From Porites lobata (Eukaryota; Cnidaria; Anthozoa; Scleractinia; Poritidae), in NCBI GenBank assembly GCA_942486035.1, contig CALNXK010000043.1, positions 1,968,501 through 2,032,500 of the forward strand: 64,000 bases of DNA. Reading direction: 5' to 3'. Shown one piece after another: positions 41,931-54,800 of this stretch (position 1 is its first letter; the number at the start of each line of letters is the position of its first letter). Below the pieces are notes generated by a model, which saw nothing but the letters and a program-made list of their open reading frames with translations, had not been told where the DNA came from and made no database searches. The position numbers and the translations under genes are program-made.

Positions 41931-43515
41931 CTTGCATGCGTATTGAGCCCTAAATTCACACGCGAGGCAGTTATGAAATTTCTTCCAGCTCAGTTTCCCT
42001 GAATTTAATGTAAATTCATTCAAAGGTTTTCAATCTGACCAAATACAGAGAAATTCTCGTAAAATATTTATTGCTCATTACGCATATAGGAATGTCGATT
42101 TGAATTTGACACTAGCAAAAACACAGCGTTACAACATTGTTGTTACATTGTTTCGAATGGCTGAAAATTGTTTCAACATCTGAACGCTAAAAATAGTCGT
42201 TGCGAATTGCTCCGTGTAAACATCAATTTAACAGATTCATTTTTTTTAAATAATCAATTTATTAATAGAATCTTGAGGGGTACGCTTGACCTTGAGGAGG
42301 GTAGGTTCCTTTTCCTTTACTTGCGCGTCAGTTCGCGCTTCTCGCGCGCCCGGAATCTCCTTCCCTTTTCCTTTCAAAGGCCTGCCTCGCAGGCTACACG
42401 CACTCTGCCTTCACCGCTGGTTAACTTGAATTTTCGACATTTTAATTCTGACAGGCTGAGTACTATTACGGCTATGCCATGCTGATGAGCCCAATAAGGG
42501 CGAAACAGCTGTCCATGACTGCCATTGCCCGGGTGATATGGCTGTGCGCGTGCGTGAGGTACTGACCAGGCCGTGGGTTGGTGTATATGTGCCCCTTGCT
42601 TTAAATTTGTCTTATAATGGGTGGGCCGGGAAATATCTTCTGACAATCGTGTAGTAAACCTCAACCTCATTTAAAAGATTCATCCTCCAATCAACAACAA
42701 CAACAATCGTTATTACTAAATGCATAATTAGCGCAATACAAATATAGTCGTCCTTCACAAATTAGCATGGTCGCTTGTTTAGGCGAAGAAAGGATAGAAA
42801 TTCAGTAAGTTCTTCAGTCGCTCCAGATAATTTCCACGAGAAAAGTGAGGAGGTTTCCAAGCTTATTTACCTACGATGTATTTACAAACTGTAAAAGAAG
42901 ATTTTAAAAATATCGCAAGAACACGCAATTTACACAACCTTAATCAATATTTATTAAGGATACTTCATATACTGAACAACTCGTTAGTGGATATCTTCTT
43001 ATGATGTCCAATAATAACTTGATTTGTTTTTTCAATAGTATACACTATACACCAGCAGAAGTTCTTTACATAGTTTTTCTTAGCGTTTCTAATCGGTCTG
43101 CATAATGCTACAACATGTACAATTCAGGAATTTTTTACAAATAAGGAAAATAAATGTTACTGATACTATTTGTACAATGAAGACTGTACACACAGTAATT
43201 CATTTATGACACTTGTCAGTCATGAGAAATGATCTGATTGTTAGAATCTTATGTGTAACGAGGGAAAAATGTCGAATTGGGGGGAACGGAAAAAGGGAGA
43301 GTGATTGGGGAGAGTAAGCTCTCTTCCCTTTTCCCTTTCGCGCTCTCCCCCTCCTCTCCCTCCCCCCTCCTCTCTTTCTCCCCCTTCCCCTCCCTTTTCG
43401 CCTGTGACTAGATATTTAAAAGGCCAATACTTCTTATTACTGTAGTGTTGCACTTTCATGCTATCAAGATTTGTTTTACTTGTGACTGTGTAGGTCAAGA
43501 CAGGATAATAAGGTC
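41931..43515 (-). repeat. Array unit 5 distal block (reversed)
   Basis: Reverse match to 27490-28673 and close to 33621-35290. It has a polypyrimidine tract at 43320-43402. No gene; the 98-105 codon frames are not conserved between copies. Confidence 0.6.
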
Positions 43516-44707
43516 TGGAGCTTTCCACAAGTTGCAACATATAATCCATAACATATAATCCATCATTCTAAGAAACTGCAATTTTACAGCTTATTTAAAC
43601 ATGATTATAAAATTTCAAGTTATCTAGACTTAATTAGAAATTCAAACAAAAGGAAAGACTTAGTGAAAATTCGTATAAGTAACCACAAACTCATGATTGA
43701 TACTGGAAGACTAATCAAACTTCCCGCAACGATAGATTCTGCCCTATTTGTAACTCTGGTATAATTGAGGACGAATTTCATTTTCTCTTCCATTGTCCAA
43801 ATATTCAATCCCAAGGGAAAAATTCTACAATCAAATCCAACAAAATGTTGTCGACTTTAATCAGCTGTCTTACACAGAATAAATGATTAAATTGATGAAT
43901 TCACAGAATTTTTCCGTAAATTCACATGTGTTGAAATTTGTCTCATTATGTAATGATTTACGTACTAATTTGTTATCAAATCATGCTGATGACACTTGAT
44001 TGACTGTAGTAATCATTGCATTGCATTATCATTGTTATAAATTGAAACTTTATGTTAAAGCTTTTGCAATACTCTAATTACATAATTATAGTCATGCAAA
44101 TAAAGCTGTTGTTGGTGTTGCTCGGCAACTTTTTGGCAACTTCTCGTATTTCGAGCAACTTTTTTTGTTTCGAGCAATTTTTTTGCATTCTGAAGAAATT
44201 TCTCTAGTTATCTTCTAATTCTGACATATCGAAACAGCTTTTAGTACTTAAATTGACCTTTCTTTCATATTTCTCAATGTCTTAGTAGACAATTTATGAA
44301 TTTCCTGTCAAAAAGGGCGCCCAATCCTCCCTCCTGGGGCAGATCATGGGCAGCGGTTTTTAGAGAAAATTCAAAATGGTGGACAAAGATTCACACTCGA
44401 CTGAGTGAAGAAGGTCATTCAGCAATTTTATTAGCTCATTACATTTTTTTGGTTTTAATTGAGCACAAAGTTATTTAGCAACGCCGCAAAATTGCACAAA
44501 AATGCTTACTTTTGTTGTACAATTTGCATATTTTAGCATCAGACCAAAAAAAGGTTTTGTTTTTGCGAGCAACTTTTGAGCAACTTTCGTGACAAAAAGC
44601 AACTTTTGATGGTTTTTTGAGCAACTTTTGGGAAACCTTTTTGAGAAATTGCGGGAAACTTTTTGAAAAATCTCGAGCCAGACTTGTGGAAAGCCTTAAC
44701 AAGGTCA
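43516..44707 (-). mobile_element. GGCTTTCCAC-ended element, unit 5, with nested LINE
   Basis: Counterpart of 35302-36435, flanked by AATAAGGTC (43507-43515) and AACAAGGTC (44708-44716). The nested LINE fragment (about 43535-44118) has lost its frame and has a small ACATATAATCC duplication at its start. Confidence 0.7.
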
Positions 44708-44716
44708 GAGATTTAA

Positions 44717-45071
44717 ACTAACCAACGACAATTTGACTCCGTTTTGTCAAATATAAATAATCAGAATCTTATACTTATTTATATTTGACAAATTGTCAAA
44801 TTGTCGGAAACGCAACTGAACATGTAACGCAACACGACACGTACGTTAACGATGAAATCTGAGCCCATATAACACTACACAGAATCAAACAGTTCAGTCT
44901 GAGGGTAGAATCTTGAGTCAAGGTTTTGCTACACTTGTTAGAGGTCTTCTCTACTGTAAAAAATTTGCGTGAAATCCAACATGGCTACGATTGAAAGGTT
45001 AATTTATCGTAAAATCGAGACCAGCGATTCCTTCTATGAGAAACAGTGGGCTAAGTACACGCACTTCAAAT
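44717..45071 (-). repeat. Unit 5 block downstream of F copy 5
   Basis: Reverse match to 26313-26679. No gene. Confidence 0.6.
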
Positions 45072-45770
45072 TTAAGTGTTACCCTGAGATTGCTGCAAAA
45101 ATTGATGGGCATTCCGGATCTCAAAAAGCGCTCTATTCAGCACACGTATATAATGTTCCTCGAGATCGCTTGTCAGCGGACTTTTAAAGGCTTGCATGAT
45201 CAAGCCAAGGATCCTAAATAAGTTGTTTGTTGATTGAGCAGGATTTCTGAGCTTTTTCCTAGCCTGAGTATTGCCCCCCGTTGTCTCTTTCTTAGTACTC
45301 TCTACTTCTCTATACTGATTATCTACGGGGCGTTTTACACCACGCGGGGTCGCTCCTGTTGGATTCTCAGTGCCACCGTTTTGGACAGTACCTGTATCTT
45401 TGCCTAAAAAGGCTTCTTCAATCCCCACTTGCTCGTTTTTGAGCAGCACAGAGCCATTCGATTCCATCTTAGTTCCCAGACTGAGGGTTCTCTGAAACTG
45501 CATGACATGCTGATTTTGCACTTTAGTTTGATCAGAGGGTGTGTTGTGAATTATCGTGACATCTTGCAGAGTGCTTATCTCCTGTTCACCAGTGGATTGT
45601 GAGGTTGCAAGTAGCAGCTGGCCATCACCTCCATCAAGGATACTGAGCAGATCGTTCTCTGATAAGTTGGAAGAGATGGGGTTGTTTTCATCGCCCAGAA
45701 TGCTTAAGATGTCTGTTAGATCCTGATCCCATAAACTAGCCGCACTTTGCCCTGCTGCAGTTAACTCCAT
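45072..45770 (-). CDS. F gene copy 5 (clade 2), intact, 232 aa
   Basis: An uninterrupted frame runs from ATG (45768-45770) to TGA, the same length as copy 4 and with only scattered substitutions against it. The N-terminal WDQDLTDILSILGDE and DLLSILDGGDG motifs, TPRGVKRP, ARKKLRNP and the helical C-terminus are all kept. TATA box and GCAGGCGCC palindrome precede it. G copy 5 lies about 1.4 kb upstream, with a partial G copy in between. Copies 4 and 5 share the nested LINE downstream, so they arose by duplication within the right arm. Unknown family; possible nuclear regulator by composition only. Confidence 0.7.
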   Translation of the reverse strand: MELTAAGQSAASLWDQDLTDILSILGDENNPISSNLSENDLLSILDGGDGQLLLATSQSTGEQEISTLQDVTIIHNTPSDQTKVQNQHVMQFQRTLSLGTKMESNGSVLLKNEQVGIEEAFLGKDTGTVQNGGTENPTGATPRGVKRPVDNQYREVESTKKETTGGNTQARKKLRNPAQSTNNLFRILGLIMQAFKSPLTSDLEEHYIRVLNRALFEIRNAHQFLQQSQGNT

Positions 45771-45808
45771 CTCTGTGTTTTGAGCGATGCATCTGGTGAT
45801 TTAAACGA

Positions 45809-45816
45809 ATATATAC
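45809..45816 (-). promoter_or_regulatory. TATA box of F copy 5
   Basis: The minus strand reads GTATATATTC about 40 bp before the ATG. Confidence 0.45.
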
Positions 45817-45862
45817 ACGTTAACTGGAAGATTCAGCTGAAGATTCCTATTCTGCGTACTGG

Positions 45863-45941
45863 GCAGGCGCCAGTCTTTTTTAGGGCGAAGGAAAAATCTC
45901 GAGGACGCGCGGTCTGTAATAAGATGATTATCGGCGCCTGC
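45863..45941 (-). promoter_or_regulatory. Promoter-proximal palindrome, F copy 5
   Basis: GCAGGCGCC and GGCGCCTGC again flank the GC-rich block. A small duplication of the AAGATTC stretch separates it slightly further from the TATA box than in copies 3 and 4. Confidence 0.5.
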
Positions 45942-46850
45942 TACGTTGGCAGAAGTTCCCGAACACGGAAAAATAAATGATTGTCTTTATCGTGATTTAT
46001 TATCCCTCTTAGCTGAGGCTCGTGGACTCACAACACTTAGACAATGTTATGACTTCACTTTATCATCAATAAGTCAATTTGATAATTATTGTTGGGCATT
46101 TTAAAGATAATCCGTTTGCATTGACCCGCTTAAAAAACCACAGACATTTTGCTCCTCGACCTCAACTGTAGATTGCGAACTTCGGACGTCGCAGTTTACT
46201 TAGACACATGTACTAATACCGGTTCAATTTCCCCCGCGAAAATAGTTTTTTGCTATAAATCAATTATTGAATCAGAATTTTCGGATGCAGAGAGGACAGG
46301 TTTACCAACATAATTGTTTTTCGACTAAAAGCAATAGTAATAAGATTCGTGAATCCCTTCGCAGCAAAAAGACCTGCATGTCGTCGTACAAGTTTGATGA
46401 ATGCATGATACCTTCAGAACTTTTCCTGAAATACCTAGCCTCACCTTGATTTAGACCCATTTCCATGCATCTTTGTCTTTCTAGTTTCGTTATTCATAGT
46501 CTGTAACTTCAGATTTATACAACCCGGGAGCACACAATCTGCGCGCGGCCTGTAATAAGATGATTATCGGCGCCTGATACGTTGGCAGAAGTTCCCGATC
46601 ACGGAAAAATAAATGATTGTCTTTATCGTGATTTATTATCCCTGTTAGCTGAGGCTCGTGGACTCACAACACTTAGACAATGTTATGACTTCACTTTATC
46701 ATCAATAAGTCAATTTGTTGATTGTTGTTTGGCATTTTAAAGATAATCCGTTGACAAACCCCCGCTTAAAAAACTACAGACAGTTTGGGCCTCGACCTCA
46801 ACTGTAGATTGCGAAACTTCGGGAGTCGCAGTTTACTCAGACACATGTAC
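45905..46850 (-). repeat. Tandem duplication, ~636-bp offset, upstream of F copy 5
   Basis: The stretch beginning CGCGCGGYCTGTAATAAG at 45905 recurs at 46541 and runs to about 46850. Between the two lies a truncated piece of G (46264-46541). The junction at 46540 joins the middle of G exon 1 to the promoter palindrome region. Confidence 0.75.
46264..46541 (-). pseudogene. G gene copy 4, truncated
   Basis: It retains exon 2 (46264-46324), the intron and the 3' part of exon 1 with its donor (46445-46541, from about CVLPGC to the splice site). The exon 1 start is cut off at 46541 by the tandem-duplication junction. Confidence 0.6.
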
Positions 46851-47157
46851 TAACAGCGGGAATTAATCTATTATTACATAGAGTGATTGAGCTCGCGTTA
46901 CGCTCCTCGCCCAATTTTTTTTTAATAGTATATACATCTATAGTGTTTTACAGAATCATTGCTTTCGCGTAGAGTTCTTCGCCCAAATTTTTGTACAAGT
47001 ATATGTGTTATTTTCAAATAAGATAATGTTTTTACTGAGTAAAGTTGTGCGCATAAATTTATTTATACGGTACTGTCAGACTTTTTCGCGAAACTCGCAC
47101 AAGTGTATATACCGTTGAATATTTCCCCCGCGAAAATAGTTTTCTCCTATAAATTAA
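46851..47157 (-). repeat. Linker downstream of G copy 5
   Basis: Reverse match to 23570-23880, with a few 67-bp repeat remnants. No gene. Confidence 0.5.
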
Positions 47158-47218
47158 TTATTGAATCAGAATTTTCGGATGCAGAGAGGACAGGTTTACC
47201 AACATAATTGTTTTTTGA
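47158..47218 (-). CDS. G gene copy 5, exon 2
   Basis: Same 61-nt exon as copies 2-4, with one R to Q change at the second residue and TAA at 47158-47160. Confidence 0.45.
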
Positions 47219-47338
47219 CTAAAAGCAATAGTAATAAGATTCGTGAATCCCTTCGCAGCAAAAAGACCTGCATGTCGTCGTACAAGTTTGATGAATGCAT
47301 GATACCTTCAGAACTTTTCCTGAAATACCTAGCCTCAC

Positions 47339-47508
47339 CTTGATTTAGGCCCGTTTCCATGTATCTTTGTCTTTCTAGTTTCGTTATTCATAGTCTGTAA
47401 CTTCAGATTTATACAACGCGGGAGCACACAATCTGATCTCGTACATGGGACGTGCCCGGTAGGCTGGCGTATCGTAGCAGGGGAATCCCGAGGGAATCGT
47501 GGTTGCAT
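47339..47508 (-). CDS. G gene copy 5, exon 1 (clade 2)
   Basis: ATG at 47506-47508 starts MQPRFPRDSPATIRQPTGH. The exon keeps CTR, CVLPRC and NLKLQTMNN and ends at GTGAGG in phase 2. Differences from copy 3 are few. Same-strand partner of intact F copy 5. The open frame continues upstream to 47667 but is not conserved in clade 1. Confidence 0.55.
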
Positions 47509-48196
47509 GTTCTTTCTATTTGTCGCAGAAAAGATACTTCCTATAAAGTCAAACTGTTTTGAGATTAGATTTACTGTACTAAGAACGCAATTAGAATATG
47601 TTTTAAATGTTAACATCGCCTGGTATAGGAAGTAGTGCACTTGACCTTGGGCTATGGAAAGATCCATTCTATCTTCATTTTACTTCTAGTTACAACCAAA
47701 CTAAACAAACCGACATCAGATTAACAAAAAACTCATGAGGGGATTTATTACCCTTTAGTTTGTTCCCAATTTCATTTTGATGCCGAGGAGACTGAATACT
47801 GTCAATTAATGGCTTTAAAAACTTTGAGCTGATATCAGAAAACTGATGAGTAAAAAGCTGCAAAGGTAGTTTAAGTTATTACAAACTTACCTGGCTCTAT
47901 GGCGTCCTCTTTCTTCGATAGTGTGCACGAGCTCAAAACAAAATTTCCCGTAATTGAAGAAACTCTAGTTTTTATGTACAAGTTTATTTTTCTAGCATTT
48001 TCGCTCGATAAAGATCGGGATGACTGTTACGTCAGTTTGATACATTATAGTATGTCCTTTAACCTTTCATTATTCCATAATTATGATAGCATCACCGTGA
48101 CTGGTCATTTTTCCCCATCACACTGTTCCTTACCAACAACCCTAGAGATGGGTAAACTGTAAACAACTACAGACTGCTGCATATTTCTGCTTATTA
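47509..48196 (-). repeat. Linker upstream of G copy 5
   Basis: Reverse match to 22450-23215 and to 39521-40260. No gene. Confidence 0.55.
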
Positions 48197-49384
48197 CAGC
48201 GGTGATTATATTGGCGTGAACACCTAAAATATGTCTGCAATGTTTATTGTGTTGCAACCAATTACAGACGAGATCTTCACACCACAGAAACCACAGGCAA
48301 CGACAGTTTCCGATCGATCATGGAACAAATTATTTTCGTTTTGTTTAAGGATACAAACTGCCTTATTAGGAATTTAAAACACCGCTGTTCCCCAGGATCA
48401 GTGCCGAGGACCGCATCCAGTACATCGTTCGATTTTAGAAATGAAAAGTTTTAGAAGCCAACGCGACGCGACGGCGACCAGCTTTCCATGTAACGACATA
48501 TCACATGAAGACAATAAAAAATGAACAATCGTGATGTTTTCGTTTCTGATAGCATAATCCTTGCTAATATTTTTTTGTAGAACAAGGGGATTCGATTTGT
48601 GTGGACTAACGATTCAACCTTCGAACTACTGTGCTGGCAGAAGTCCCTTGATCGCAAGGTCGCAAACTGGAAAGACCGCCGACCAAATTCAACATGTATG
48701 GAATGATTGGCACATCGCGCAACGTAAACATTCCAATTTTCGGTATTCCTTCCAAAATATAATTTTGCTTTTTCTCTGAAAGCATTTACGCATTTAATAT
48801 CTGGGGGATTACATGCTATAGGAAGCTAGTTCTGAGGAGATTTAGCCAGGAAAATTTCAAGTCCAAATTAGCACATTTTGAGCGCAAAAGAAATAAAATA
48901 TGATTATCTCCGATCGCAGTTCTTCGATCTGCTTCGATTTTTGACAAAAACGTGTTTACACTTACTGGATTAGCTGCGAAGCGATGGAAATCAGAAAACT
49001 CTAGCGGCCTACCTTGCAACATTGTAACTTGCGATCAGGCGTAACTACCGATTTCGATCGTTACAAAAAGTTTGAAAACTCGCGCGCCAAACCGTCGCGT
49101 GCGTAGGCCCGGCACATCGGATTTGTAATTTATTTCAAAATCGCTCAAACCTGTATTCTTCGCTATTATAGCAAATACTGTAAACAAATAGGAAGGAAAA
49201 GCAATTGTTTACTGGTAAAAAGACTGAATGTTAAAACAAAATGAAAATAATTTGTTCCGTGACAGATAGGAAACCGTTCGTTGCTTGTGGTTTCTGTGGT
49301 GTGATGATCACGTCTGTGATTGGTTACATCACAATAAACATTCCAGACATATTTCACGTGTTCACGCCAATATGATCACCGCTG
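48197..49384. mobile_element. 1188-bp element, ~110-bp inverted ends, TA duplication
   Basis: The ends CAGCGGTGATYATATTGGCG continue as imperfect inverted arms through TTTATTGTG and CACACCACAGAAACCACA. TA flanks both sides (48195-48196, 49385-49386). The empty site CTGCTTATTAAGTTT is at about 40290. A TA target fits Tc1/mariner-like elements. The interior frames (48451-49022) have no transposase motif, so it is non-autonomous. Confidence 0.8.
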
Positions 49385-49386
49385 TA

Positions 49387-50748
49387 AGTTTAAAAGTTCA
49401 GACCACAACTTTTCTTAACTCTTCCCTGCGTGCGTACATCTTCAAAATCTCACGCTACGCCACTGTAACTTTGACTGAAATGGAAGACTTGAGCTACTAA
49501 AACATGGCCACTGCAATCTGCAATAAAATCTGACTTCGAAACTAAGCTTCAGAGTCTTAAATCTGCAGATGAGGTCCCCATTACAGGAGAGATCCGTCTC
49601 AAGTTACGTCTCGAGGAACTGCAGTTGCATTCCGTGATATAAAGAGATTTACATTTTCGCTCGATAAAGATCGGGATGACTGTTACGTCAGTTTGATACA
49701 TTAAGTATGTCCTTTAATCTTTTATTATTCCATAATTATGATGGCGTCACCGTCACTGGTCATTTTTCCCCATCACACTCTTCCTTACCAACAACCCTAG
49801 AGATGGGTAAACTGTAAACAACTACAGACTGCTGCATATTCCTGCTTACTAAGTTTAAAAAATCAGACTCCCGGATTGAGCCGCCATTGGCGCTATAACT
49901 TTCTTTAACTCTTCCCCGCGTGCGTACATCTTCAAAATCTCACGCTACGCCACTGTAACTTCGACTGAAATGGATGACTTGAGCTACTAAAACATGGCCA
50001 CTGCAATCTGCAATAGAATCTGACTTCAAAACTGAGCTTCAGAGTCTTAAATCTGCAGATGAGGTCCCCATTACAGGAGAGATCCGTCTCAAGTTACGTC
50101 TCGAGGAACTGTATACGTAGTTGCATTCCTGATATAAAGAGATTTACACGTGACTAAACTGAATTTGAACAAGCGTTTTCTTGAAAGTGACAGAGGCTCT
50201 CTATTCTTGCTGTTCTTTTCTTTTTTACATAGGCTGTTTAGATAATGTAATTGTTAGACAGGTTTGAGTATAGGGCCAATTTTCTTTCTTTCACTCTCTC
50301 TCCCTGCCCCTACCCCGTCACTTTTTTTAGATCCCGTCCTCTCCAAATGAACGCTTGGAACAGGCTGGTGCAGCTAGGACAAACACAAAAAGCTTACCCT
50401 TTGCGTGGCTGTGACCGGACAAAGGAAGTTGTTGGTAGCTTGTAACCACTATTACGAGGAAATGAGCAGATTATAAGGAAATAGGGATCAGAAGGCCACT
50501 TGACTCAACTCCAGGTCAAGCGTACCTCACACGCGAGGCAGTTATGAAATTTCTTCCCGCTCAGTTTCCCGGAATTTGATGTAAACTCATTCAAAGATTT
50601 TCAATCTGACCAAATACAGAGAAATTCTCGTAAATATTCACTGCTCATTACGCATGCAGGAATTTGAATTTGACGCTAGCATCACAGCGTTACAACATTG
50701 TTGTTACATTGTTTCGAATGGCTGAAATATTGTTTCAACATCTCTTTT
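49387..50748 (-). repeat. Duplicated linker blocks, right arm
   Basis: Two tandem versions of the GCGTGCGTACATCTTCAAAA ... ATCCGTCTCAAGTTACG block lie at 49430-49660 and 49920-50150, and again at 51840-52030. At 50748 the block is joined abruptly to the middle of the G-upstream region (CTTTTGAGATTAGATTTA), a unit junction. No gene. Confidence 0.6.
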
Positions 50749-53738
50749 GAGATTAGATTTAGTGTACTAAGAACGCAATTAGAATATGTTTTAAATGCTA
50801 ACATCGCCTGTTATAGGAAGTAGTGCACTTGATTGTGGGCTATGGATTCTGCATTCTATCTTCATTTTACTTCTAGTTACAACCAAACTAACCAAACCGA
50901 CATCAAATTAACAAAAAACTCATGAGGGGATTTATTACCCTTTAAATGGACCTTTAATCAGTTTGTTCCCAATTTAATTTTGATGCCGAGGAGACTGAAT
51001 ACTGTCAATTAATGGCTTTAAAAACTTTAAGCTGATATCAGAAAACTGATGAGTAAAAAGCTGCAAAGGCAGTTTAAGCAGTTTACAAACTTACCTAGCT
51101 CTACGGCGTCCTCTTTCTCCGATAGTGTGCACGAGCTCAAAACAAAATTTTCCGTAATTGAAGAAACTCCAGTTTTTAAGTACAAGTTTATTTTTCTAGC
51201 ATTTTCGCACGACAAAGAAATTTTTAGTTTGTTACTTAACATGTTTATTTAACCTTCAGATCTTTTCTTGCCCGACTAACCAAGAGAGGACAAAGCTCTC
51301 TCTTGGATAGGATCGATTACCAGCCATTGTTCGGGAATTGAGCCTCAACAATTTCTCTTTATCGTATTCAATATCTGTTACCTTCCATGGTTAATCTTTT
51401 TGACCGATACGATTGAAAATAAAATGCATATCTTAAAACAAGTCTCCTCAGTTCTATAGCGCCTGAAATCATTGTGGAGAAATATTAACTCAGGAACGTT
51501 GTGTGCATATACGCTCATACCCCTGTGCGTACATAAACAGCTAAAATATGGAAAAATAGATTTTTTGTTTCCTGAAAAAGCATGTTTATCATTTAATTGG
51601 GATGACTGGTAGATTTTTGATATATTTAGTATTTCCTTTAACCTTTTATTATTCCATAATTATGATGACGTCACTGGTCTTTTTTCCCCGTAAACACTGT
51701 TCCTTACCAACAACCCTAGAGATGGGTAAACTAAACAACTACAGACGGCTGCATCATGCCTGCTTATCAAGTTCAAAAGTTCGGACCTCCCAGGTTGATC
51801 GGCCTTTGGCGCTACAACTTTTCTTAACTCTTCCCCGCGTGCGTACATCTTCAAAATCGCACGCTACGCCACTGTCACTTCGACTGAAATGGATGACTTG
51901 AGCTACTAAAACATGGCCGCAATATGCAATAGAATCTGACTTCGAAACTGAGCTTCAGAGTCTTAAATCTGCAGATGAGGTCCCCATTACAGGAGAGATC
52001 CGTCTCAAGTTACGTCTCGAGGAACTGTATACGTAGCTCCATTTCTGATATAAAGAGATTTACACTTGTTTAAACTGAATTTGAACAAGCGTTTTCTTGA
52101 AACTGACAGAGGCTCCCTATTCTTGCTGTTCTTTTCTTTTTACATAGGCTGTTTAGATAATGTAATTGTTAGACAGGTTTGAGTATAGGGGCCAATTTTC
52201 TTTCTTTCACTCTCTCCCTGCCCCTACCCCGTCACTTTTTTAGATCCCGTCCTCTCCAAATGAACGCTTGGAACAGGCTGGTGCAGCTAGGACAAACACA
52301 AAAAGCTTACCCTTTGCGTGGCTGTGACCGGACAAAGGAAGTTGTTGGTAGCTTGTAACCACTATTACGAGGAAATGAGGAGATTATAAGGAAATAGGGA
52401 TCAGAAGGCCACTTGACTCAACTCCAGGTCAAGCGTACCTCACACGCGAGGCAGTTATGAAATTTCTTCCCGCTCAGTTTCCCGGAATTTGATGTAAACT
52501 CATTCAAAGATTTTCAATCTGACCAAATACAGAGAAATTCTCGGAAAAATATTCACTGCTCATTACGCATGCAGGAATTTGAATTTGAATTTGACACCAG
52601 CAACACAGCGTTACAACATTGTTGTTACATTGTTTCGAATTGCTGAATATTGTTCCAACATTTGAACCCTGTGCTGCGCTAAAAATGGTCGTTGCGAATC
52701 GTCCCGTGTAACATCACCTTAATGGATTCATTTTTAAATAATCAATTCATTAACAGAATCTTGAGGGGTACGCTTGACCTTGAGTTGGGAATGTTCCTTT
52801 TCCTTTCCCTTGCGCGCCAGTTCGCGCTTCTCGCGCGTCCGGAATCTCTTTCCCTTTTCCTTTCAAAGGCTTGCCTAGCAGGCTACACGCACTCTGCCTT
52901 CACTGCTGGTTAACTTGAATTTTCGATATTTTAATTCTTGACAGGCTGAGTACTATTACGGCTATGCCATGCTGATGAGCCCCAATAAGGGCGAAACAGC
53001 TGTCCATGACTGTCACTGCCCGGGTGATGTGGCTGTGCGCATGCGTGAGGTACTGGCCATGGACGTGAGTTGGTGTATATGTGCCCATGCCTTAAGTTTG
53101 TCTTATAATGGGTTGGCCGCATAATATCTTCTGACAATCGTGTAGTCAAAACCGCAACCTCATTTAAAAGATTCATCCTCTAATCAACAACAACTACAAT
53201 CGTTATTACTAATGCATAATTAGCGCAAGACATATACTCGTCCTCCACAACCTAGGCGTAAACAGGATAGAGATTCAGTAAGAGTTCTTCAGTCCTCCAG
53301 ATAATTTTCACGGGAAAAGTGAGGAGGACTTTCCAAGCTTATTTACTTACGATCTATTTACAAACTGTAAAAGAAGGCTTTGAAATACGCAATTTTCACA
53401 ACCTTAATCAATATTTATTAAGGATACTTCATAAACTGAACAACCCGTTAGTGGTTATCTTCTTATGATGTCCAATAATAACTTGATTTTTTTTTCCAAT
53501 AGTATATACAATACACCAGCAAAAGTTCTTTGTGTAGTTTTTCTTAATACGATACGTTTCTAATCGGTCCGCATAATGCTACAACATGCAATTGAGGAAT
53601 TTTTTACAAATAAGGAAAATAAATGTTACTGAGACTATTTGTACAATGAAGACTGTGCACTGAGTAATTCATTTATGACACTTGTCAGTTATGAGAAAAT
53701 ATCTGATTGTTATATTTTAGAATCTTACGTGTAACGAG
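50749..53738 (-). repeat. Array unit 6 distal block (reversed)
   Basis: Reverse match to 20100-23170. It is the empty reference for the 400-bp element at 2724 (site near 53430). No gene; frames seen here are shadows of those rejected in other copies. Confidence 0.65.
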
Positions 53739-53887
53739 GGAAAAGTGTCGAAGGGGGGTGGGGGAGGGAAAAATGGAGAGGGATTGGGGCGAGAGTAAGC
53801 TCTCTTCCTTTTTCCTTTTGGCGCTTTCCCTCCTCTCCCCCTCCCTTCCCCCTCCCCCTCCCCTTTTTGCGCCTGCCACGCAGGCTA
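53739..53887 (-). mobile_element. Purine-rich TAGCCTGCGTGGCAGGCGC element end, unit 6
   Basis: Reverse counterpart of 19951-20099. Confidence 0.6.
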
Positions 53888-54800
53888 GGGAAAAATGAAA
53901 ATGAATGCACGGGGATTAATTTATTGTTCTTACTTCCCTAACTATTTTGGTTTCCGACCGGTATGCTGCGTTCGCCCCCTTTGACCGGCCGCACCTAGAC
54001 CTCGGCTTTCGCTAAATGACCTCGATCCTAACTTCTGAATATTTATTTCTATTTCATTGGGTTCCAGTTCTTGCTTCTACTCATTTACTTCCGTTGCAGT
54101 CCTGTTCACACTAAGCCTGCGTGCAGACGTAAAGAAATAGGAGACACACCACGACAAAAAACTTATCTGATATGTGATGATCCACTTTCAAGATAGGCGG
54201 TTCGCTTATAGATGTATCATATGGACTTTTGTTCTTGGGCCATCGTAGTTTGATCAAAAATAAAACACAAACAGCGGTGATGAACACTGTTTGCTTTCGC
54301 ATTTTCATAAATTTGATAAACTTGATGTTTCGTTCGCTATTCAACATACATTTTCAAAAGTGACCCCCCACCGTTGAAGATAATGACGAGACTATACTAT
54401 ACAAAAATTTACATGGGGTCTGGAACTGATAGTAAGAATTTAAAATTCTTAACAGTAATGAATTCAAAAGGCAACAGCTAATAAAGCATCAGCTCTTCAC
54501 GGCTGATATTGACAATAAAACGAGATGTCATTGTTGTGTGTACAGATCGACGAGCAGATTCGTCGTGCCGCGTGGAAAATTTGATTCAACCAATCATAAG
54601 TTGAAGAAGCTGTTTTCTCTGGCTACTGTACTGCTTTCAAATTATTGCACAAGGAAATTCTTTATCTTAAAAATATGCGTGAAATCCAACATGGCTACGA
54701 TTGAAAGGTTTAACGGAAGATAAAAATCGAGACGGGCGATTCCCTCTATGAGAAATGATAAAGTAAGTGCACCAGTTCAAATTCAAGTGTTACCCGGAGG
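53888..54800 (-). repeat. Unit 6 block downstream of F copy 6, shortened
   Basis: Matches unit 1 (408-2273), including the stretch that distinguishes unit 1 from unit 2, but about 950 bp is missing between roughly 54205 and the region corresponding to 1010-1965 in unit 1. No gene. Confidence 0.55.
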
